Shown here: positions 14,082-22,889 of the stretch, in pieces | Numbering within the stretch: position 1 is the first letter of the stretch | Layout: each line of letters opens with the position of its first letter | Source of the DNA: Candidatus Saccharimonadota bacterium | GTDB lineage: Bacteria > Patescibacteriota > Saccharimonadia > Saccharimonadales > Saccharimonadaceae | Assembly: GCA_017514045.1 (NCBI GenBank) | Contig: JAFWLS010000018.1 | Coordinates: 1 to 64,000 of the forward strand | Reading direction: 5' to 3' | Length of the DNA stretch: 64,000 bases | The notes under the pieces: model-generated | What the model was told of the DNA's origin: nothing | Seen by the model: only the letters and a program-made list of their open reading frames with translations | Database searches by the model: none | Made by a program: the position numbers and the translations under genes

Positions 14082-15653
14082 CTAATTAATTCGTTCTCGC
14101 ACTAATACTTCTCTCATACCATCTTCCGTATTTTTCGTCGCATCGCTAAAGTAATACAAATAGCGACCATTTCCGGAGATAGCTACTACACGACCACTCA
14201 TTACCTTCGATTTCACTAGCACTCGCTCGTTTAAGCCATCATAGTCTAATACGCTTAACTTTCCATCAATCAACCGAAAACGCATAAATTCATCAATCCA
14301 TCCAGTGTCTTTTGTGTCAACTCTCGCAGTAGCCATGGCCTCAATATCAAACACCACAGTATCTCCGTCACTCCCCACCATTTCAAATACCATACCTTTA
14401 CCACGTTTTCTAATTTTAGCTATATCAAAACTTTCTTTTTCGCTAAAAACTTTTTCCATTTCATCATCACTAGTCATCCAGCCTGTCTTGCTATACACTT
14501 CAAAATCAACACCGTGCGCTATACCAACATATCCTTCCTGAAAATACCGCATAGTAGCTACTCTCACGCTGCCAAGCTCTTCACCTTGCTCCAATTCAAA
14601 ACGCCTTATCACGTAACTCTCGCTATCACCAACACGGTACGCGCGCACTTGCCACTCCGAGTCTCTAGGGGTCGACTCACCCGCTAAGACATTCTCCCTC
14701 GTTTCAGAGTTAAATTTCGTCAGATATACTACTCTATCTCCATCATTATCAAACTTATCAACACCGTCCACCAATACCTCACTTAACTTGCCGTCCTTAA
14801 TATTTAGCTCCACTAACTCTCCGGCCGTATTAAGTATTAGTAGCCTATCGCCAATCTCGCTTTCGAATTTAATATCGCGTATATCGTTTTTCTTAATCAC
14901 TTTATTGACCCAAAAAGTATCCTTCGAGTCGCGCACGTTCAAAACCGCCCATTCGCCATTTATTAAAGCCAACATTCGTTCACTATTGCCGCTCCACTCT
15001 GCTGATTCTATCGTCGCAACCTTCACGATATCAACGCTATCCATATTTGGGATTTCCAAAGTCTTAAGCGCCGGCTTGTTGTCATTCAAGTTCATCAAAT
15101 AAAGCATTCCATCCAGCATTATGAGCATACGTTCGTTGTTGGGTGACACACGTACGAAGCTTATCTTGCCAGCATACGTCTTCACCGCATCTTCCTCGTC
15201 CGTCTTGTCTATTCTGTCTTCTGCTTTAGCCGGTTTATAAAAACGCATCACCTCTTCCGTTTCGCGCTCTTCTTTGAAAAGCCTCGGGTAATTGAGCCGA
15301 TACATCATCCCTTCAGTTACTCTGATCGTCTTCTTCCAACCATCAAAGCCACCCTTCGCGAGACTGATTTCGTGCTCGCCCGCGAGCATCGTCCGGCTTG
15401 CATTCGTCGACAACAAAAGTGGAGCCTCGCCATCAATATATATTGTTGCTCCTGTCGGCAACGAAGAGATTTGCACCAATCCGGAACGCTCAAGCACCTC
15501 ACCAGAACCACCAAGTTCTCTAAGATTAAAAGAATACCCCATCACTATGAGTGTCAAAAAGCCCACCAAGAAAAGCACCGCCAAAAACATCAAAGCTTCT
15601 GTTATGATTAGGCGAATGTGTGCACGTCTTTCGATTTTTTCTTGCTCGTCCAT
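14082..15653 (-). CDS. Membrane-anchored PEGA-domain beta-propeller-like protein
   Basis: 523 residues. One N-terminal membrane helix (about 17-42) with a basic cytoplasmic start, then a PEGA-type domain (about 58-112: VQISSLPTGATIYIDGE, LLAGEHEISL-like strand pattern, GFDGWKKTI), then about 370 residues of repeated strands such as KISFVRVSPNNERMLIM and ISGNGRYLYYFS that look like a beta-propeller. Probably a cell-surface protein exposed outside the membrane. The ATG has no clear ribosome site; a TATAAT at 15682-15687 (minus) leaves a short leader. PEGA proteins are common surface proteins; the ligand is unknown. Confidence 0.75.
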   Translation of the reverse strand: MDEQEKIERRAHIRLIITEALMFLAVLFLVGFLTLIVMGYSFNLRELGGSGEVLERSGLVQISSLPTGATIYIDGEAPLLLSTNASRTMLAGEHEISLAKGGFDGWKKTIRVTEGMMYRLNYPRLFKEERETEEVMRFYKPAKAEDRIDKTDEEDAVKTYAGKISFVRVSPNNERMLIMLDGMLYLMNLNDNKPALKTLEIPNMDSVDIVKVATIESAEWSGNSERMLALINGEWAVLNVRDSKDTFWVNKVIKKNDIRDIKFESEIGDRLLILNTAGELVELNIKDGKLSEVLVDGVDKFDNDGDRVVYLTKFNSETRENVLAGESTPRDSEWQVRAYRVGDSESYVIRRFELEQGEELGSVRVATMRYFQEGYVGIAHGVDFEVYSKTGWMTSDDEMEKVFSEKESFDIAKIRKRGKGMVFEMVGSDGDTVVFDIEAMATARVDTKDTGWIDEFMRFRLIDGKLSVLDYDGLNERVLVKSKVMSGRVVAISGNGRYLYYFSDATKNTEDGMREVLVRERIN

Positions 15654-15784
15654 ATTTAGAACGTATTAATATACCTTAGCAATTATAACATAAATAATTT
15701 AGAAAAATAGCTCTTGCTTTTCCAAACCGCTTAACTTATTATAGATATAAGAACTATCATCAAGCGAGGTTATATATTCATATT

Positions 15785-16669
15785 ATGGACAAAGATCAAA
15801 GCGTCAACCGCACCAGTATCTCAAGTTCCGCGTCTCATCGTCGCACTCAACGTTCAACGACCTTGAATAGAAAATACGTCAAGAGACCAGAAAAAGTCGC
15901 CGCCATTGATTCTGTGGCTAAGCGTCACGCCGACGATCTTAAACGTCGTCAGGCACTAGCCGACAGAATTAACCGTGAACGTCTGGCAGCACTCAAAGCT
16001 GGAAAAACCATCCGTGAGGCTAACGCCACCCCACCTGCTACATCGCCTAAAACTCAAACTTTACCAGTCGACATCGAAAAGACACTAATCGCTTCGCCAA
16101 AAACTGAAAAAGCTAAGGCCGTCAAAGACAACGCCGTCAAGTCAGCACTCAAATCTGTTGCTACCATGGAAGATGATAAGCCCGTGCAAACAATCACCAG
16201 CAAACGTTCCATCGGCACCAAGAAACTGCTCCTCGCCTTTGGTTGTGCCGCACTAGCAGTTGGTATAATTGGCTACTTTGTTTCTAGAAATACTCCCGAT
16301 ATTTCTGTTCGTGTTGCGGCTATGCAGACCGGCATCGATGCTACCTACCCCACTTACATTCCTCGAGGCTACTCTCTTTCCGACATTGTTTCTGAAGACA
16401 AAAAGATATCTATGACTTTCACCGATGCAGAAAGCAGCGCATTTACTATATCTGAAGAAAAGACTTCATGGGACAATGAGACCCTAGAAGCTTCTTACGT
16501 CAAAACATCTTGGGGCAATAATTATACTTCCGTCCGTGAGCAAGGGATCACCATCTTCATCGCAGGCAGCAATGCCACTTGGATTAACGGGAACATTCTT
16601 TACAAAATTAATGCCTCCAGCAATAACCTCACCAAAAAACAAATCAAATCTATTGTCACTTCATTATAA
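15785..16669 (+). CDS. Membrane-anchored DUF4367-like surface protein
   Basis: 294 residues. Lys/Arg/Thr-rich disordered N-terminus (about 1-140), one membrane helix (about 149-167), and an external domain of about 125 residues starting TYIPRGYSLSDIV and ending with WINGNILYKINASS...IKSIVTSL, a layout I associate with DUF4367/anti-sigma-associated domains. No ribosome site; TATATT at 15773-15778 ends 6 nt before the ATG, so the mRNA should be leaderless. The role is inferred only as membrane attachment and surface sensing or binding. Confidence 0.72.
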   Translation: MDKDQSVNRTSISSSASHRRTQRSTTLNRKYVKRPEKVAAIDSVAKRHADDLKRRQALADRINRERLAALKAGKTIREANATPPATSPKTQTLPVDIEKTLIASPKTEKAKAVKDNAVKSALKSVATMEDDKPVQTITSKRSIGTKKLLLAFGCAALAVGIIGYFVSRNTPDISVRVAAMQTGIDATYPTYIPRGYSLSDIVSEDKKISMTFTDAESSAFTISEEKTSWDNETLEASYVKTSWGNNYTSVREQGITIFIAGSNATWINGNILYKINASSNNLTKKQIKSIVTSL

Positions 16670-16676
16670 AAACCAT

Positions 16677-16704
16677 AAGACCAGTTTACTACTGGTCTTT
16701 TTTA
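16677..16704 (+). terminator. Terminator of the 15785 gene, overlapping the gltX promoter
   Basis: AAGACCAGT and ACTGGTCTT stem with a TTTTTT tail. The loop carries the gltX -35 (TTTACT, 16685-16690). Confidence 0.85.
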
Positions 16705-16713
16705 TTGTATAAT
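16685..16713 (+). promoter_or_regulatory. Leaderless promoter of gltX
   Basis: TTTACT (16685-16690), 17-bp spacer, TATAAT (16708-16713); ATG at 16721 after 7 nt. Confidence 0.75.
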
Positions 16714-16720
16714 TAATTTC

Positions 16721-18178
16721 ATGAAAAAGATCGTCACTCGTTTTGCGCCATCGCCGACAGGCTACATACATATCGGTAACGTTAGAAGCGCTATTTATCC
16801 TTATCTAGCCGCACGTCAATCTGGTGGAACCTTTATCCTTCGCATCGAAGATACCGACCAGGCTCGCTATGTCGAAGGGGCAACCGATCTTATCATGGAT
16901 ACCCTTAAATGGCTCGGACTCGACTGGGACGAAGGACCAGAAGTCGGTGGTCCGAATGCTCCTTATTTCCAAACTCAACGCAAAAACCTTTATCTACAGT
17001 GGGCTAAGAAGCTAATCGCTAATGGTCGTGCCTATGCCGACCCTACAGATTCAAACACCATTCAGGGTTATCGTGATTCCGACAATGCCAAGAAAATACC
17101 TTATTTATATCGCAATCATCGTCCAGAAATCACTCCCGAGTGGCAACCGGGCATGCCAATCCGCTTCAAGGCCGACCCAAAACCAAGGAAATGGCACGAT
17201 GAAGTTATGGGTGATCTTTCTGCTGGCCCAGAGGTCCAAGACGATATAATACTCATCAAAAAAGATGGGCTTCCGACTTATAATTTCGCTCACATCGTCG
17301 ACGACTTTTTAATGAATGTCAACATGGTTGCTCGTGGTGTAGAGTATTTATCTAGCACGCCAAATTATCTTGCTCTTTACGAAGCATTCGGTATCGATCA
17401 ACCACTTCTTGTTTCGCTTCCGCACATCCTTGCTCCACAGGGCAACAAAAAATTAGGCAAACGCGATGGTGCTAAGTCAGCCACCGAATATCGCGATGAT
17501 GGTATTCTTCCCGAAGCTATGCTTAACTATCTTGCTTGTCTCGGGTGGAATGATGGCACTGAACAAGAAATTTATACAAAAGAAGAGCTAATAAAAAACT
17601 TCTCACTTGATCATATTCAGAACTCCGGTGCGCGCTACGATGAAGTAAAACTACTTTGGATGAACGGACAATGGATTAGAAAACTCGTCAGCGAACAGGG
17701 GATCGACAAATTCTACGTCAGGACAGTAGATTTTTGGCCCAACTCCGCTGAAAACTTTGACGATAATTACAAAAAACGTGTGCTCTCTATTATTTATGAT
17801 CGTCTCAAGACGCTCTCCGATCTCCGCGAAATGACTACTTATTTCTTCGAAGATCCAAAATTCGATATAGAACAACTCCTCGCTAACAAATTCGTCAAAA
17901 AATTCTCCGAGCAGGAACTCTTCTCGATGCTGGAAGCCACAATTGTAAAGCTATCTAGCATAAACAATTGGAACGAAGAGAATCTCAAAATCGCCCTAAA
18001 CGAGTTGCTTGAAACTACAGGCAAGAAACCGGCCGAGCTATTCAGCCTCATCCGCATCTCTGTTTCTTTTGCCCCCTTCTCACCAGCCCTCGATCTCACA
18101 TTGAATGTTCTGGGCAAGGAAACAACCCTATCGAGACTAAATAAAGTCAAAACAGCCCTCGTCCTCGATCAACAATAG
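16721..18178 (+). CDS. gltX: Glutamyl-tRNA synthetase
   Basis: 485 residues, class I synthetase that charges tRNA with glutamate. The HIGH motif appears as HIGN in RFAPSPTGYIHIGNVRSA (about 17-20); the KMSKS equivalent is KLGKR in GNKKLGKRDGAKS (about 244-248). Full length with an alpha-helical anticodon-binding C-terminus. Leaderless. In CPR it is often non-discriminating and works with the amidotransferase GatCAB, which cannot be tested here. Two tRNA-Glu genes lie 3.6 and 4.5 kb downstream. Confidence 0.97.
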   Translation: MKKIVTRFAPSPTGYIHIGNVRSAIYPYLAARQSGGTFILRIEDTDQARYVEGATDLIMDTLKWLGLDWDEGPEVGGPNAPYFQTQRKNLYLQWAKKLIANGRAYADPTDSNTIQGYRDSDNAKKIPYLYRNHRPEITPEWQPGMPIRFKADPKPRKWHDEVMGDLSAGPEVQDDIILIKKDGLPTYNFAHIVDDFLMNVNMVARGVEYLSSTPNYLALYEAFGIDQPLLVSLPHILAPQGNKKLGKRDGAKSATEYRDDGILPEAMLNYLACLGWNDGTEQEIYTKEELIKNFSLDHIQNSGARYDEVKLLWMNGQWIRKLVSEQGIDKFYVRTVDFWPNSAENFDDNYKKRVLSIIYDRLKTLSDLREMTTYFFEDPKFDIEQLLANKFVKKFSEQELFSMLEATIVKLSSINNWNEENLKIALNELLETTGKKPAELFSLIRISVSFAPFSPALDLTLNVLGKETTLSRLNKVKTALVLDQQ

Positions 18179-18232
18179 TCCATAGAACATGCTAAGCTTA
18201 GACAAGCTGTCGACCGCAAGCAACCATTGTGC

Positions 18233-18238
18233 TATAAT
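18233..18238 (+). promoter_or_regulatory. -10 of a leaderless promoter (18245 gene)
   Basis: GTGCTATAAT; the hexamer ends 6 nt before the ATG at 18245. The -35 is weak. Confidence 0.75.
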
Positions 18239-18244
18239 AAGCGT

Positions 18245-19696
18245 ATGCAAGATGCTTATCCTTTGCCTAATTCTGCTCCCGACATTGCGCCGGAAACTTC
18301 AGAAAATCCTCCAATCCCAGTCGAGTCCACCCCAACGCTAACTCCAGAATCCAACGAAAGCAAAACCGCCACCGAAGAAGGCGCAGAAGACGACGAAACA
18401 ACTAACCTGGCCAGGAAACTTGCAAAAGAACGCGTCAAGAATCTCAAGCTACCAAAAGAATCGCCAGAAGAAAAAAAATCCAAAAAAACTCTAGCCATTG
18501 TACTGTCTTCCGCTAGTGCTCTCATTATCATTGGGCTAATCGTCGTATTTTTCGTAGTCTTTCACGGTAGCATTGACGAGCTTACTGGTAAAGCCCCAGT
18601 TGAAGAAAACAAAACAGAAGAAGAAGTAGTCACTGTTCCAGAAAAGACCGAAGAGGAACCAGATGTACCACATTATTATTCACGTCTTTCCGGTCTAGAA
18701 ATAGATTCTGAAGAAATCAATTCCCACCCAACGTTCTGCGTTCAGATTCCTAATGGAGTCGATGGTGCTCGTCCTCAAGCCGGTCTTCAAGACGCACAAG
18801 TCGTATTCGAAGCCATTGCCGAATCTGGCATTACGCGCTTTGCAGCCATTTATCAAGATCCACCCGCCGTAATTGGTCCTATTCGCTCACTCAGACTCTA
18901 TTATCTTCAATGGGATCTTCCTTTTGATTGTACGGTTGTACATGCTGGCGGCTCCGTCGAAGCATTAAATGCCGTTAAGAGCTATGGCGTCCGCGACTTA
19001 TCAGAAGATTATCACCACATGTGGCGTTCATCCACCAATTATACTGTTCAACGTTTATGGAACAATCTCTTTACCTCGAATGAGTATCTGAATGGCTACA
19101 ACAAACTCAATGGTTATCTCTCGTCCGACATTAAATCGTTTGCCAGACTTACACCACCAGAAGCGGCGCGAAATAAAATTGACGTTCAAGTCAAAGAAAA
19201 ACTTAAAATCGATCAACCATCAGCTAGTGACGCCGAGACACTTACTCCATCTGCCACACATATAACTATGCGTATCGGGGCGATGCCCAATTTCAATCCA
19301 GTTTACGATTACGACGCAGCAACGAATACTTATAAGCGCTCATACGAAACCGGTCAACCGCACACGAGTTACGATTGTACCGGTAAGACCGAAGAGGTCA
19401 CACCAGAATTAGTCTGCGAAGAGGTTCAGATAACCGCTAACGTAGTCATTGGTATGCTGGTTCAGGAGCGCAAGGCCTCTTATGATAATTACCATGAAGA
19501 CATCTCCGTCATCGGAGCCGGCGATGTCTACATTTTCCAAAACGGTAACGTCATCAAAGGCACGTGGGAAAAACCCTCTAAAGAATCTCAGATTGTTTTT
19601 CGTAATGGAGAAGGGAAGGATATCAAACTAGTACCGGGCAAAACCTGGATCTCCGCCATCCCTCAATCCTACGGAGGATCAGTTAACTATCAATAA
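18245..19696 (+). CDS. Membrane-anchored DUF3048 (YerB-like) protein
   Basis: 483 residues from the ATG at 18245; the upstream in-frame TTG at 18227 lies inside the -10 region and is rejected. An acidic disordered N-terminus (about 1-75) is followed by a membrane helix (about 82-105) and an external DUF3048-type domain: HPTFCVQIPNGVDGARPQAG, VVFEAIAESGITRFAAIYQ and IGPIRSLRLYYLQWD. The C-terminal part matches the second half of this family. YerB-like proteins are secreted or membrane-bound with poorly known roles at the envelope. Leaderless mRNA predicted. Confidence 0.85.
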   Translation: MQDAYPLPNSAPDIAPETSENPPIPVESTPTLTPESNESKTATEEGAEDDETTNLARKLAKERVKNLKLPKESPEEKKSKKTLAIVLSSASALIIIGLIVVFFVVFHGSIDELTGKAPVEENKTEEEVVTVPEKTEEEPDVPHYYSRLSGLEIDSEEINSHPTFCVQIPNGVDGARPQAGLQDAQVVFEAIAESGITRFAAIYQDPPAVIGPIRSLRLYYLQWDLPFDCTVVHAGGSVEALNAVKSYGVRDLSEDYHHMWRSSTNYTVQRLWNNLFTSNEYLNGYNKLNGYLSSDIKSFARLTPPEAARNKIDVQVKEKLKIDQPSASDAETLTPSATHITMRIGAMPNFNPVYDYDAATNTYKRSYETGQPHTSYDCTGKTEEVTPELVCEEVQITANVVIGMLVQERKASYDNYHEDISVIGAGDVYIFQNGNVIKGTWEKPSKESQIVFRNGEGKDIKLVPGKTWISAIPQSYGGSVNYQ

Positions 19697-19813
19697 AAAC
19701 AAAATGTTTTTCTTTAAAAACCGCCATATTACTCAGGCAGATCTATTTTGTATTGAATTATTTGAGAACAAACGTCTCAGCCACTTTTAATTCTTTAACG
19801 ACTTTGTCTTCTA

Positions 19814-19842
19814 TTGACATAGATACTAAAATGTGTTATACT
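19814..19842 (+). promoter_or_regulatory. Promoter of the 19901 gene
   Basis: TTGACA (19814-19819), 17-bp spacer, TATACT (19837-19842), extended TGTGT. Confidence 0.82.
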
Positions 19843-19900
19843 AAAACAATTATGCTCACATAAATCGCAGAGCAAAGTTCTTTAGAAAAGAGGTAGCTAG

Positions 19901-20245
19901 ATGAACCGCAGCAGAAAAATCCATTATGTCTATTTTGAACAGATAATTAATCTGACCAACAATCGCATCAACTTCTATGATTCAAACGGTAACATAGCTA
20001 TATGCAGTCCAAAATGTCATTCAGATCTACTATCCAATCATTTAAATCCAGATACAGCTGTAATAGTTAATGACAAGTCTGACGCCACTGCAAATAACAT
20101 ACCGGAAGACAATGCTTTCATTGCCTTAGTGAACGGCACGGGACGCAATGGCGACACCGTATATCGACTCATGCGAATACGCGATAACGCTATCGCTACC
20201 ATCAAAGCGCGGGATATGCCAAAAGGCGATGTGTATTACATCTAA
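19901..20245 (+). CDS. Orphan protein, 114 aa
   Basis: No family recognised. The ATG follows AAAAGAGGT. The protein looks like a small beta-rich domain (IHYVYFEQIINL, then AFIALVNGTGRNGDTVYRLMRI), with a Cys pair at about residues 38 and 42. No membrane helix. Own promoter and terminator, leader about 52 nt, so it belongs to the class of leadered orphan genes. Confidence 0.63.
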   Translation: MNRSRKIHYVYFEQIINLTNNRINFYDSNGNIAICSPKCHSDLLSNHLNPDTAVIVNDKSDATANNIPEDNAFIALVNGTGRNGDTVYRLMRIRDNAIATIKARDMPKGDVYYI

Positions 20246-20260
20246 TCTTGCCACTACCCT

Positions 20261-20282
20261 GCCCCCAATTGGGGGCTTTTCA
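20261..20282 (+). terminator. Terminator of the 19901 gene
   Basis: GCCCCC-AATT-GGGGGC stem and TTTT tail. Confidence 0.85.
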
Positions 20283-20283
20283 C

Positions 20284-20312
20284 TTGTCTTTTTTTATAAT
20301 ACTTGGTATAAT
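20284..20312 (+). promoter_or_regulatory. Promoter of tRNA-Glu(UUC)
   Basis: TTGTCT (20284-20289), 17-bp spacer, TATAAT (20307-20312). Confidence 0.75.
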
Positions 20313-20322
20313 AACTAAAGCC

Positions 20323-20397
20323 GGTCTCTTAGTATAACGGTTAGTACAACGGGTTTTCATCCCGTCAACGCGGGTTCGACTCCCGCAGAGATCACCA
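20323..20397 (+). tRNA. tRNA-Glu (anticodon UUC)
   Basis: Cloverleaf with acceptor GGTCTCT/AGAGATC, anticodon stem ACGGG/CCCGT around TTTTCAT (anticodon TTC), T-arm GCGGG-TTCGACT-CCCGC, and an encoded CCA (20395-20397). The D-loop keeps GG. Confidence 0.96.
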
Positions 20398-20407
20398 TTT
20401 GGGAATT

Positions 20408-20431
20408 AGAGTCTGAATCGGACTCTTTTTT
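20408..20431 (+). terminator. Terminator after tRNA-Glu(UUC)
   Basis: AGAGTC and GACTCT stem with a TTTTTT tail. Confidence 0.75.
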
Positions 20432-20508
20432 GTTGTTAATAACGGAGAAGAGCGGACTTAAATCGTCCGTTCCACACATTAATTTCCGAAACGTGCTATT
20501 ATATATCC

Positions 20509-21174
20509 ATGGAATCGGAGCTAGCCAAAATCAACCCTAAAATTCGACGATACGTCAAAACAGAAATTCTCCCTAAGTATCGCCAGCTCAAAGGACACAC
20601 CAGCTCTCATATTACCGATGTTATTTATCGCAGTCTCAAAATCGCCAAAGAAATAGACGGCGTCAACTTAGACATGGTATATATCATAGCCGCCTACCAT
20701 GATCTCGGCCGTCTCATAGATAACGAAACCCATCATTTAGAATCGGGTAAAATGCTTCGCAATGATGTGTTTCTCAAAACACTCTTTTCCGACGAAGAGA
20801 TAGAGACAATGGCCGAGGCCGTCGAAGATCACCGTGCCAGTCTAAAAGGCGACCCGCGCAATCTTTACGGCAAGATAGTTTCATCCGCTGATCGTTCTTG
20901 CGACATTACGGAGATCCTTGCCCGCGCCTACGATTACAACAAAACGCTCCATCCCGAGTTTTCCGAGCCAGAAATAATCGAAAATATCCGTACCGTGCTT
21001 CGCGGGAAATACATTCCCGGCGCATATGGTGATAAGAAAATGTACTTTCGAACACCAGAGTACGATGTATTCTTAAAGAAGGTCGAGGAAATCACCTCCA
21101 CTCCAGAAGGTTTCTTTAAAATACAAACCGAGTTTAATAAGAAACGATTCGGCAATCTAGAAACCATTAGCTAG
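20509..21174 (+). CDS. HD-domain metal-dependent phosphohydrolase
   Basis: 221 residues. The HD superfamily metal site is visible: an early His in LKGHTSSHITDV (about 29-34), the HD pair in IIAAYHDLGRLID (about 62-75), a later His (HHLESGKML) and a final DHR/Asp (AVEDHRAS, then SSADRSCDI). These proteins hydrolyse phosphate esters or nucleotides; the substrate is not evident. TATTAT at 20497-20502 ends 6 nt before the ATG, so the mRNA is predicted leaderless. Confidence 0.85.
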   Translation: MESELAKINPKIRRYVKTEILPKYRQLKGHTSSHITDVIYRSLKIAKEIDGVNLDMVYIIAAYHDLGRLIDNETHHLESGKMLRNDVFLKTLFSDEEIETMAEAVEDHRASLKGDPRNLYGKIVSSADRSCDITEILARAYDYNKTLHPEFSEPEIIENIRTVLRGKYIPGAYGDKKMYFRTPEYDVFLKKVEEITSTPEGFFKIQTEFNKKRFGNLETIS

Positions 21175-21222
21175 GTCAACCGTTCTAGACTTTATCCTAG
21201 TTATATGATAAAATATCCGTAC

Positions 21223-21299
21223 GGTTCCGTCGTCTAGTGGTCTAGGACGTCTGGTTCTCATCCAGAAAATCGCGGGTTCGACTCCCGCCGGAATCACCA
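21223..21299 (+). tRNA. tRNA-Glu (anticodon CUC)
   Basis: Acceptor GGTTCCG/CGGAATC, anticodon stem TCTGG/CCAGA around TTCTCAT (anticodon CTC), T-loop TTCGACT, CCA encoded at 21297-21299. A TAAAAT at 21209-21214 may be its -10. Confidence 0.95.
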
Positions 21300-21308
21300 A
21301 AAACCAAA

Positions 21309-21332
21309 GAGATCTTAGGGTCTTTTTTTTAT
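21309..21332 (+). terminator. Terminator after tRNA-Glu(CUC)
   Basis: Short stem AGATC/GGTCT (with G-T) and a TTTTTTTT tail. Confidence 0.65.
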
Positions 21333-21402
21333 TAAAATCCTATAGAATAAAAGCTTCTGTTCTAACTCAGAAAACCACTAGGAAAGACGGCTACCCGCCA
21401 AA

Positions 21403-21431
21403 TTGACTTGCATCAAACATCATGGTATAAT
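21403..21431 (+). promoter_or_regulatory. Promoter of the 21507 gene
   Basis: TTGACT (21403-21408), 17-bp spacer, TATAAT (21426-21431), extended CATGG. Confidence 0.82.
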
Positions 21432-21506
21432 AAAATATCTTTAATTTAACTATTCGCGGCATCCAGTAGGTGCCTCGATAATCAAATTAAGGGGGCGCAC
21501 ATTGAT

Positions 21507-21917
21507 ATGAAAAAGTATGTTTTTACTGGCAAAACCAGGCCATCCGCTTCCGGCGGTCTCTTACACCAAATCCGGGCCGTTCACGACATCCCATCCATTC
21601 TTGTCAAAGCGGGCGACCTTGGAGGTTGGATCGAAAACGAAGACAACCTTTCGCATAGCGGCGATTGCTGGGTCTTCCCAAACGCAGAAGTTTATGAAGA
21701 TGCTCGCGTATACGAAGATGCCAGCATTTACGAAGGTGCCGTCTCCGGACAAGCCAGGGTTCATGGCAACGCAAAACTCTACAAAAATGTAGCCGTCTAC
21801 GAATACGCCGATATTTCCGGCGATACCAAACTTATCGGGCCAATACACATCTATGGCGAAGCTAAACTCAATAATCCTGGTACTATCGATAAATCAATCC
21901 ATGGTTGCCCAGCATAA
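21507..21917 (+). CDS. Beta-solenoid repeat protein (YdcK / phage-repeat type)
   Basis: 136 residues. After an N-terminal lead ending in LVKAGDLGGWIENEDNLS (about 36-53) come hexapeptide-like repeats with a V-Y-x-D/G-A core: AEVYEDARVYEDASIYEGAV and NAKLYKNVAVYEYADISG (about 64-107). The GDLGGWIE-ENLS lead followed by such repeats is typical of YdcK-like and phage-associated beta-solenoid proteins. Small Rossmann-free structural protein; function unknown. Its phage-like character makes it a candidate for transfer. Confidence 0.78.
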   Translation: MKKYVFTGKTRPSASGGLLHQIRAVHDIPSILVKAGDLGGWIENEDNLSHSGDCWVFPNAEVYEDARVYEDASIYEGAVSGQARVHGNAKLYKNVAVYEYADISGDTKLIGPIHIYGEAKLNNPGTIDKSIHGCPA

Positions 21918-21936
21918 TCTCCACTTATACTTCTCC

Positions 21937-21961
21937 GCCACCCAAAACGGGTGGCTTTTTA
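21937..21961 (+). terminator. Terminator of the 21507 gene
   Basis: GCCACCC and GGGTGGC stem, AAAAC loop, TTTTT tail. Confidence 0.85.
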
Positions 21962-21987
21962 AATAAAAACGCCCTAAACAGGGCGTT
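21961..21987 (-). terminator. Terminator of the minus-strand 21995/22228 unit
   Basis: AACGCCCT and AGGGCGTT stem. On the minus strand it is followed by a T-rich run. It is back to back with the plus-strand terminator. Confidence 0.8.
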
Positions 21988-21994
21988 AATTCTC

Positions 21995-22222
21995 TTATTG
22001 GCGTTCTAACAAAGGGCTATAGGAAGATTCTGAAGGGAGAAGGCTCCCTCTCTCATCACTAATATCCCAAACCCCACGCTCACACGGAAGATGATAGTCA
22101 GTGTATCCTACCTCCACAGTACGCACGCATGTCCGTGCCCAATCCGAGATCGCTTCTTCGTTTTCATGGGTATCACCAAGTTCCTCAGGCCATTTTTTCG
22201 CATTTATTTCGGCTATAGTCAC
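21995..22222 (-). CDS. Small acidic orphan protein, GTG start
   Basis: 75 residues from the GTG at 22222, which is 8 nt from AAAGGAG in the end of the upstream gene; the in-frame GTG at 22231 overlaps the ribosome site itself and is rejected. Contains AEINAKKWPEELGDTHENEEAISDW-like helices, then a Cys-containing strand region. It starts within 6 nt of the stop of the 22228 gene, so the two are translationally coupled. Function unknown. Confidence 0.6.
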   Translation of the reverse strand: MTIAEINAKKWPEELGDTHENEEAISDWARTCVRTVEVGYTDYHLPCERGVWDISDERGSLLPSESSYSPLLERQ

Positions 22223-22227
22223 GTAGC

Positions 22228-22425
22228 TCACTCCTTTCGTCCATACCTATTCGGATCGAGAAATAGCTCATAGTACGTAAAATGATCGTCCTCCTCCTTC
22301 TTTGATCTTCTCGCACATTGTGGGAACACGTCCGAACCGAGGAATAACGCTTCGCTCTCGTCGTCCGCGTGAATCTTGTTATACGGACAGCCAACATATT
22401 CGCATTCTTCTGCGCAATAATTCAT
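22228..22425 (-). CDS. Small Cys-rich protein, possible zinc binder
   Basis: 65 residues. Cysteines at about 4, 8, 13 and 37 (CAEECEYVGC, then FPQCARR) could form a small metal site, but the spacing does not match a family I know. ATG preceded by AAGGTGAG. First gene of a two-gene minus-strand unit ended by the 21961 terminator. Its 3' end holds the ribosome site of the next gene. Confidence 0.58.
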   Translation of the reverse strand: MNYCAEECEYVGCPYNKIHADDESEALFLGSDVFPQCARRSKKEEDDHFTYYELFLDPNRYGRKE

Positions 22426-22503
22426 CTAGTCTCACCTTCCTCACGCCAATCTTTAAAGAACTCTCCTCGAACCATTAATAATATAACATATTTCTAAGCA
22501 TAG

Positions 22504-22527
22504 AAAAGCGCCCCCTGGGGCGCTTTT
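22504..22527. terminator. Bidirectional hairpin terminator
   Basis: AAAAGCGCCCC and GGGGCGCTTTT, 11-bp perfect stem with a tiny loop. Ends the minus-strand 22557 gene. Confidence 0.85.
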
Positions 22528-22556
22528 GAATAAACAAGATATTCCACTTAGCAGAA

Positions 22557-22841
22557 TCATGTGCCGGCAGACGTCTCCTCATCAGGCTGAATCTCGGTCT
22601 CCGCATAGTTAGCAGACAAAACTACGCCGCATTTAGGACAAATCAAGAAAGCTCTGCTCCCATTATCTTCTGCGTAACGCTCAAACGGCTTCTGATTCTG
22701 TCTTTCATACCGAAAATAATAGTGTGTCTTCCACGTGCTATATGTCTGGAGGTAGTTATGTTCCAACAAGTAGACTTCCTCGGTGTGGTACTGACACACA
22801 GGGCAATGATGAACAAAAACCTTCTCTTCTTTACTGTTCAT
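22557..22841 (-). CDS. Small zinc-ribbon protein
   Basis: 94 residues from the ATG at 22841, chosen over 22886 because GGGGAGGAG precedes it. Two CPxC knuckles (HHCPVCQ near residue 14 and LICPKCGVVL near residue 71), separated by an aromatic-rich helix, form a zinc-ribbon pattern. Acidic tail. It follows the 22890 gene by 48 nt and is probably cotranscribed. Nucleic-acid or protein binding is possible, but no target is visible. Confidence 0.68.
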   Translation of the reverse strand: MNSKEEKVFVHHCPVCQYHTEEVYLLEHNYLQTYSTWKTHYYFRYERQNQKPFERYAEDNGSRAFLICPKCGVVLSANYAETEIQPDEETSAGT

Positions 22842-22889
22842 AATTTGCTTTCTCCTCCCCAATACAAAATGATTCGTATTTTCCAACCA